Below, piece by piece: positions 59,995 through 64,000 of a stretch of 64,000 nt of DNA. Within the stretch, counting starts at the first letter, position 1; the number at the start of each line of letters is the position of its first letter. The stretch spans positions 1 through 64,000 of the forward strand of contig JAYQOT010000002.1 of NCBI GenBank assembly GCA_038144955.1, in the 5' to 3' direction. The notes below the pieces were generated by a model. That model was given only the letters and a program-made list of their open reading frames with translations, was not told the DNA's origin and made no database searches. Position numbers and translations under genes: made by a program. Origin of the DNA: Ga0077527 sp038144955 (GTDB lineage Bacteria > Pseudomonadota > Gammaproteobacteria > Burkholderiales > SG8-41).

Positions 59995-61701
59995 CTAGTC
60001 CTCGAGCTGGCTGCTGACGCGCATCGCCTCGTCCGGCGAGGTTTTGCCGGAAGCGGCCAGCAACGCCGCGTGATGGCGTAACGTTTCCTTGCCGATCTGC
60101 TGGCGAGCGGTTTTCATGAACAACTGCACGTCTTCCTGGTTGGCAGCTTCGACCACGGGCTTGGTCATTTCCAGCAACTCGTAGACACCGGTGCGACCGA
60201 CGTACCCGGTGCCGTTGCAGTAGGAACAGCCCCGGCCATGCTTGTAGGTGTGCTTGTCCGCGGCATCGCCCAGTTCGCTGCGCAGCCATTCGTGCTCGCC
60301 AGGCAGCGGCTTGTAATCCTCGATGCAGCTGTCGCAGATTACCCGCACCAGGCGCTGCGCAATCACCAGCTGCAATGACAACGCCACCATGTATCGCGGT
60401 GCACCCATGTCGAGCAGGCGCACCGGGGTGCTGACGGCGTCGTTGGTATGCAGCGTTGAAAACACCATGTGACCCGTCATCGCCGCACGCAGACCCGTTT
60501 CAACGGTTTTTTCGTCGCGCATCTCGCCGACCAGCACCACATCCGGATCCTGGCGCAGCGCTGAACGCAACACCCGCTCGAATGTCAGTTCGATCTTTTC
60601 GTTGACCTGCACCTGGTTGATGCCGGGAAGCCGGTATTCCACCGGATCCTCGACGGTGATGATCTTCCGCTCTGCGGTATTCAGTTCATTGAGCCCCGCA
60701 TACAGGGTAGTGGTCTTGCCGCTGCCCGTGGGCCCGGTGACCAGCACCATGCCGCTGGGCCGGTGGATGACCTCGCGCACTTTGACCAGCATGCTGTCGG
60801 GCATGCCGATATTGTCGAGACCTAGTATGCCGCCGTCCTGGTTGAGCAGGCGCATGACCACCGATTCGCCGTACTGGGTAGGCATGGTTGAAATCCGCAC
60901 ATCGATCGCGGCGTTGCGCACCTTGACCTGGAAACGTCCGTCCTGGGGCAGGCGTTTTTCCGAGATGTCGAGACCCGACATCAGTTTCAGCCGCAGCACG
61001 ACCGCGGAGGCAATCTTGCTGTCAGCCTCGGTCTGCAGATGCAGCACCCCGTCGATCCGGAAGCGGATCTGCAGGCGGCGATCCTGCGGTTCGATGTGCA
61101 CGTCGGAGGCGCGCGCCTGGGTGGCATCCTCAAACACGGTCTGCAACAGTTTTACGACGGGGGCTTCTTCCAGACCCGGCGTGGTGGCCAGTACACCGAA
61201 ATCAATGGCCGTGCTGTCGCCGAGGTCGGCCTGCAGTTCCTGCGCCAGGCCGGTAATTTCCTCGGTACGGCGGTAACTGCGGTCAACGGCACGCAGCAAG
61301 TCGCTTTCAGTAACGACAGCGAGATCGATGTCCCGCTTCAGAATCCGCAAGATTTCGTCATAAGCCGTAAGGTCGGTCGGATCGGCCATCGCGACCAGGA
61401 AGGTCGAACCACGGTCATCGAGCACCATGGCACGGAACCGGCGCGCCTGGGTCTCGGGCAGCTTCGCCACCGCTTCACGCTTGATGTTGTAGTGCTTGAG
61501 GTCGATGTAATCAGCGCCGAGCTGACGTGCCAGCGCACGCGAAATCTGTTCCTCGCTGATGAAACCCTTTTCGATGAACACCCGGCCGAGCCTGCGTCCG
61601 GTTTTCTTCTGCTCGTCCAGCGCAGCTTTCAATTGTTCTTCACTCAGCAGCTTCTGCTGAACCAGTATTTCGCCGAGACGGATTTTTTCAGGACGGCCCA
61701 T
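59995..61701 (-). CDS. mshE: MSHA extension ATPase MshE with c-di-GMP-binding MshEN motifs
   Basis: This 568-residue GspE/PilB-type ATPase has two tandem 24-residue MshEN motifs at the N-terminus: residues 8-31 (RLGEILVQQKLLSEEQLKAA onwards) and 37-60 (RLGRVFIEKGFISEEQISRA onwards). The first has Lys at the usual Gly position. Walker A is GPTGSGKT (323-330), the Walker B region VVLVGEMRDEKT, and there is a CxxC-CxxC zinc site in the C-terminal part (CDSC, CSYC). In Vibrio MshE these motifs bind c-di-GMP and activate extension. Confidence 0.94.
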   Translation of the reverse strand: MGRPEKIRLGEILVQQKLLSEEQLKAALDEQKKTGRRLGRVFIEKGFISEEQISRALARQLGADYIDLKHYNIKREAVAKLPETQARRFRAMVLDDRGSTFLVAMADPTDLTAYDEILRILKRDIDLAVVTESDLLRAVDRSYRRTEEITGLAQELQADLGDSTAIDFGVLATTPGLEEAPVVKLLQTVFEDATQARASDVHIEPQDRRLQIRFRIDGVLHLQTEADSKIASAVVLRLKLMSGLDISEKRLPQDGRFQVKVRNAAIDVRISTMPTQYGESVVMRLLNQDGGILGLDNIGMPDSMLVKVREVIHRPSGMVLVTGPTGSGKTTTLYAGLNELNTAERKIITVEDPVEYRLPGINQVQVNEKIELTFERVLRSALRQDPDVVLVGEMRDEKTVETGLRAAMTGHMVFSTLHTNDAVSTPVRLLDMGAPRYMVALSLQLVIAQRLVRVICDSCIEDYKPLPGEHEWLRSELGDAADKHTYKHGRGCSYCNGTGYVGRTGVYELLEMTKPVVEAANQEDVQLFMKTARQQIGKETLRHHAALLAASGKTSPDEAMRVSSQLED

Positions 61702-61855
61702 TCAGTTTTCGCTCAAAATGATGCGTATGACGCAAATGGCATGCCACCGGGATATGCCTCAATGACAGCCTAGCTATAGTACATGTCATTGATAAATAAG
61801 GATATCCTGTTCGCACCCCAATGACAACCGACGAAACCTCCGCTGACTGCGCCTG
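61702..61855. promoter_or_regulatory. Divergent regulatory region between mshE and trmL with a 9-bp inverted repeat
   Basis: TCAATGACA (61759-61767) and TGTCATTGA (61784-61792) form a perfect inverted repeat with a 16-nt spacer. On the minus strand the spacer contains TACTAT (61781-61776), a possible mshE -10. A further CAATGACA is at 61819-61826. The right arm overlaps TATTTATCAATG (61798-61787), shared with the mshI upstream region. It looks like an operator for a dimeric regulator. Confidence 0.55.
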
Positions 61856-62320
61856 ATGTTCGACATCGTACTCCATGAGCCCGAAATCGCCCCCAACACC
61901 GGCAACGTGATCAGGCTTGCCGCGAATACCGGGGCACGGCTGCATCTGGTCCGTCCTCTGGGCTACACGCTGAACGACCGTACGCTGGCACGCGCCGGAC
62001 TCGACTACCACGACCGTGCGGCGCTGACGGTGCATGACGACTGGCAGACTTGCCTCGAAGTACTGGGCGCACGCCGAATGTTTGCCTTCAGCACCCACGG
62101 CAGCCGACGCTATGACGACGTGCTTTATGCTAAAAACGATGTCTTGGTATTCGGCCCGGAAACCCGCGGCCTGTCACAGGAGATGCTCGACGGCTTCGCC
62201 CCCGATCATGTCATTCGCCTGCCTATGCGCAAAGACAGCCGCAGTCTCAATCTGTCTAACACGGTGGCCATCGTGGTCTACGAAGCCTGGCGCCAGAACG
62301 GTTTCACCGGGGGCGCCTGA
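61856..62320 (+). CDS. trmL: tRNA (cytidine(34)-2'-O)-methyltransferase
   Basis: This 154-residue SPOUT enzyme has PEIAPNTGNVIRLAANTGARLHLV (motif 1), LVFGPETRGLSQEMLDGF (motif 2) and RLPMRKDSRSLNLSNTVAIVVYEAWRQ (motif 3 with the knot). It methylates the wobble base of tRNA-Leu. It converges on gpsA with a 12-nt gap and is divergent from mshE. Confidence 0.95.
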   Translation: MFDIVLHEPEIAPNTGNVIRLAANTGARLHLVRPLGYTLNDRTLARAGLDYHDRAALTVHDDWQTCLEVLGARRMFAFSTHGSRRYDDVLYAKNDVLVFGPETRGLSQEMLDGFAPDHVIRLPMRKDSRSLNLSNTVAIVVYEAWRQNGFTGGA

Positions 62321-62332
62321 ACTGGTCCTGGG

Positions 62333-63340
62333 TTACTGACGCCCCGAAACAAAAGAGTGCTCGGGTTTGGGGTCACGGCTTAGCAGTTCGCGAACCACTG
62401 CCGCAGCCCGTTGCGGTTGTTCCAGCACATTGCACACGGCATCGGTGATCGGCATTTCGATGCCGCAGGACTTCGCCCTGCGCTGTACCTCGCCTGCTGT
62501 GAATACCCCTTCGGCGACATGACCGAGGCCGGCCTGGGCAGCAGCCACCGCTTCCCCCCGGGCCAGCGCCAGGCCGACACGGCGATTGCGCGAGAGATCA
62601 CCGGTACAGGTCAGGAGCAAATCGCCGATGCCGGGAAGTCCCATGAAGGTTTCGACGCGACCGCCCAGTGCCAGACCCAGCCGGGTCATTTCCGCAAGGC
62701 CGCGCGTAATCAGTGCAGCCCGGGCATTGAGCCCGAGGTTGAGGCCGTCACAGACACCGGCGGCAATCGCGATCACGTTCTTTACCGCACCGCCGACTTC
62801 GACGCCGATCACATCATCGTGTGAATAAACCCGCATTGAGGGGCTGTGCAGATCGCGGGCCGCAGTACGGGCCAGTTCCTGATCGGTGGCAGCCAGCGTC
62901 AGGGCGGCTGGCAAACCATCTGCAACCTCTTGCGCAAAACTGGGTCCGGAGAGCACGCCTCCCCGCGCAGCCGGACCCATGACCTCGGCAAAAACTTCGT
63001 GCGGCAATCGCGCCGCAGGACGCTCGAAGCCCTTGCACAGCCAGATCACCGGGGCGGTGCTCTGCGAGTCGCGGATCATTGCAAGGGTTTCGCGCAATCC
63101 GGCAACTGGAACCGCAACGATCAGGTATGCGCAACCGGCAATGGCGCTCGCGGCATCGCCCTCGACCTGCAGGCGATCAGGAAAAGTCCGGCCAGCCAGA
63201 TATTTCGCATTGGTACGGCGGCTGCGCATCTCGCCAGCCTGGGCGGCATCACGCCCCCACAACACCACATCGTGATGGCCGGCAAGGTTGATACCGAGAG
63301 CGGTACCCCAGGCCCCGGCACCCAGTATGGCGATTTTCAT
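62333..63340 (-). CDS. gpsA: Glycerol-3-phosphate dehydrogenase [NAD(P)+]
   Basis: This 335-residue enzyme makes sn-glycerol 3-phosphate for phospholipids. The N-terminal Rossmann motif is IAILGAGAWGTALGINL. GPSFAQEVADGLPAAL and the catalytic Lys region VGGAVKNVIAIAAGVCDG follow, then the C-terminal MGLPGIGDLLLTCTG. It is 36 nt from the SH3 gene in the secB-gpsA group. Confidence 0.97.
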   Translation of the reverse strand: MKIAILGAGAWGTALGINLAGHHDVVLWGRDAAQAGEMRSRRTNAKYLAGRTFPDRLQVEGDAASAIAGCAYLIVAVPVAGLRETLAMIRDSQSTAPVIWLCKGFERPAARLPHEVFAEVMGPAARGGVLSGPSFAQEVADGLPAALTLAATDQELARTAARDLHSPSMRVYSHDDVIGVEVGGAVKNVIAIAAGVCDGLNLGLNARAALITRGLAEMTRLGLALGGRVETFMGLPGIGDLLLTCTGDLSRNRRVGLALARGEAVAAAQAGLGHVAEGVFTAGEVQRRAKSCGIEMPITDAVCNVLEQPQRAAAVVRELLSRDPKPEHSFVSGRQ

Positions 63341-63376
63341 GGCCGTGCGGCGCCTACCCTGTCAGCCACTGCAAAC

Positions 63377-63826
63377 TCAGCCGCCCCAGACATCGGCCAT
63401 GCGTACGTAGCCGGTTGCCCCATCGCGATGCTTGACCTGAAGCCAGCCCGCCGGGGATTGCCCTGCAACGACCTCGAGCAATACGTCGCGCTGCACCTCG
63501 AAAGCCGAAGGCGCATCTTCGGCAGGTTTCTGGCGGACGACCGCAGTTTCCGTCTTGACCAGTACGCTGCGCGTGGTGTCCAGCGACTTGGCTTCGATCC
63601 ATGACAGCGCACCTGCGGCATCACGCACCTTGATCCAGCCTTCGACCTGGACCACCACTTCCAGCGGGTAACCCCGATTGACGATGAAAAGCTTGCGCGA
63701 TTTCACCGAAGGAGCGTCATAAAGTACCGCAGCCTGCTCGGAAACAGTCCGGAAGTCGGCCGCCACCGCCAGCATGGGCAGCAGCATGATCAACATGCCT
63801 GCCGTCGCCCGGTGGATTGCTTTCAT
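63377..63826 (-). CDS. Periplasmic SH3-domain protein
   Basis: This 149-residue protein has a signal peptide (to about AVAA, residue 23) and two bacterial SH3-like units: about 28-80 (AAVLYDAPSVKSRKLFIVNRGYPLEVV, then WIKVRDAAG) and 90-149 (AVVRQKPAEDAPSAFEV, then GWLQVKHRDGATGYVRMADVWG). It probably binds peptidoglycan or a protein partner. It lies between secB and gpsA, a frequent betaproteobacterial arrangement. Confidence 0.85.
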   Translation of the reverse strand: MKAIHRATAGMLIMLLPMLAVAADFRTVSEQAAVLYDAPSVKSRKLFIVNRGYPLEVVVQVEGWIKVRDAAGALSWIEAKSLDTTRSVLVKTETAVVRQKPAEDAPSAFEVQRDVLLEVVAGQSPAGWLQVKHRDGATGYVRMADVWGG

Positions 63827-63833
63827 CGCAGTC

Positions 63834-64000
63834 TCAGTTGGCCGCACCGGCAGTTGCAGCCTGCTGCAGCTGGCGCAGACGCTCCTGGTAAGCAACATCA
63901 AAATTCATGTGCTGTAACACGACCGGCGGAAATCCCGCTTTCGTCATCACGCTGGCCACCGTCTCGCGGGCGTAGGGCAGGAGCGTATTGGGACAGAGTA
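63834..64000 (-). CDS. secB: Protein-export chaperone SecB (3' part only)
   Basis: Only the last 55 codons are inside the window. CPNTLLPYARETVASVMTKA and GFPPVVLQHMNFDVAY match the SecB C-terminal half, which ends with the SecA-binding tail (QQAATAGAAN). SecB keeps preproteins unfolded for SecA. It is 7 nt upstream of the SH3 gene. Confidence 0.92.
   Translation of the reverse strand, partial: LCPNTLLPYARETVASVMTKAGFPPVVLQHMNFDVAYQERLRQLQQAATAGAAN

Noticed and set aside
61768..61783. The mshE/trmL inverted repeat as a terminator
   Set aside because: The loop is 16 nt and no T run follows in either direction. Both neighbouring genes diverge, so no transcript ends there.
1..64000. CRISPR array, insertion sequence, prophage or integrase
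   Set aside because: No regularly spaced repeats, no transposase or integrase motif and no terminal inverted repeats were seen on either strand.

Overview
The window is a GC-rich, gene-dense chromosomal segment that reads as a betaproteobacterium. The evidence is the gene order: ruvC/ruvA/ruvB followed by tol-pal; lolB-ispE-tRNA-Gln-prs-rplY-pth-ychF; ftsY-ftsE-ftsX-rpoH; a caa3/aa3-type oxidase locus with ctaG, SURF1, ctaA and ctaB; and bioB-F-H-C-D. An order near Nitrosomonadales, Rhodocyclales or Burkholderiales fits, but the genus cannot be read from this sequence. I saw no transposase, integrase, phage gene or CRISPR array. Two runs of N (2517-3127 and 40705-41163) are scaffold gaps, and each interrupts two genes.

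Layout. 1-6898 (minus): yebC, ruvC, a GT1-like glycosyltransferase, ruvA, ruvB (cut), ybgC (cut), tolQ, tolR, tolA, tolB (runs off the left edge), mostly joined by 1-4 nt stop/start overlaps. 6960-9370 (plus): a HerA/DUF853 ATPase and an EamA transporter. 9383-17266 (minus): an ankyrin lipoprotein, ychF, pth, rplY, prs, tRNA-Gln(UUG), ispE, lolB and a TPR lipoprotein. 17406-22186 (plus): a Gld-like ABC exporter set (ATPase, ABC-2 permease, GldG-like protein, DUF4340 protein), then mutM. 22191-26238 (minus): ferredoxin, coaD, rsmD and a pair of M16 peptidases. 26375-29866 (plus): ftsY, ftsE, ftsX and rpoH, the last behind a near-perfect CIRCE (HrcA) operator.

29930-39163 is the cytochrome c oxidase locus, mostly on the minus strand: DUF2244, coxB, coxA, a 37-residue assembly protein, ctaG, DUF2970, coxC, SURF1, a SCO-like protein, ctaA, ctaB and sco. 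A DUF2909 gene lies on the plus strand. Together these supply the structural subunits, CuA/CuB loading and haem A synthesis. 39259-43744 is the biotin cluster (bioB, F, H, C, D; no bioA), followed by comF.

44568-61701 is a complete MSHA-type type IV pilus locus on the minus strand, about 17 kb. In transcription order it runs E-G-F-B-A-C-D-O-P-Q, then I, a PilN-like gene, J-K-L-M-N. The two halves are swapped relative to the order I remember for Vibrio. The extension ATPase MshE carries tandem c-di-GMP-binding (MshEN) motifs, so piliation is probably under second-messenger control. A perfect 9-bp inverted repeat overlaps the likely mshE promoter, and a 12-mer is shared upstream of mshE and mshI. 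The right edge holds trmL (plus), then gpsA, an SH3-domain protein and secB (minus, cut by the edge).

The points most worth following up are the glycosyltransferase embedded in the ruvCAB operon by two 4-nt overlaps, the CIRCE site at rpoH, the Gld-like ABC module, and the msh regulatory motifs.
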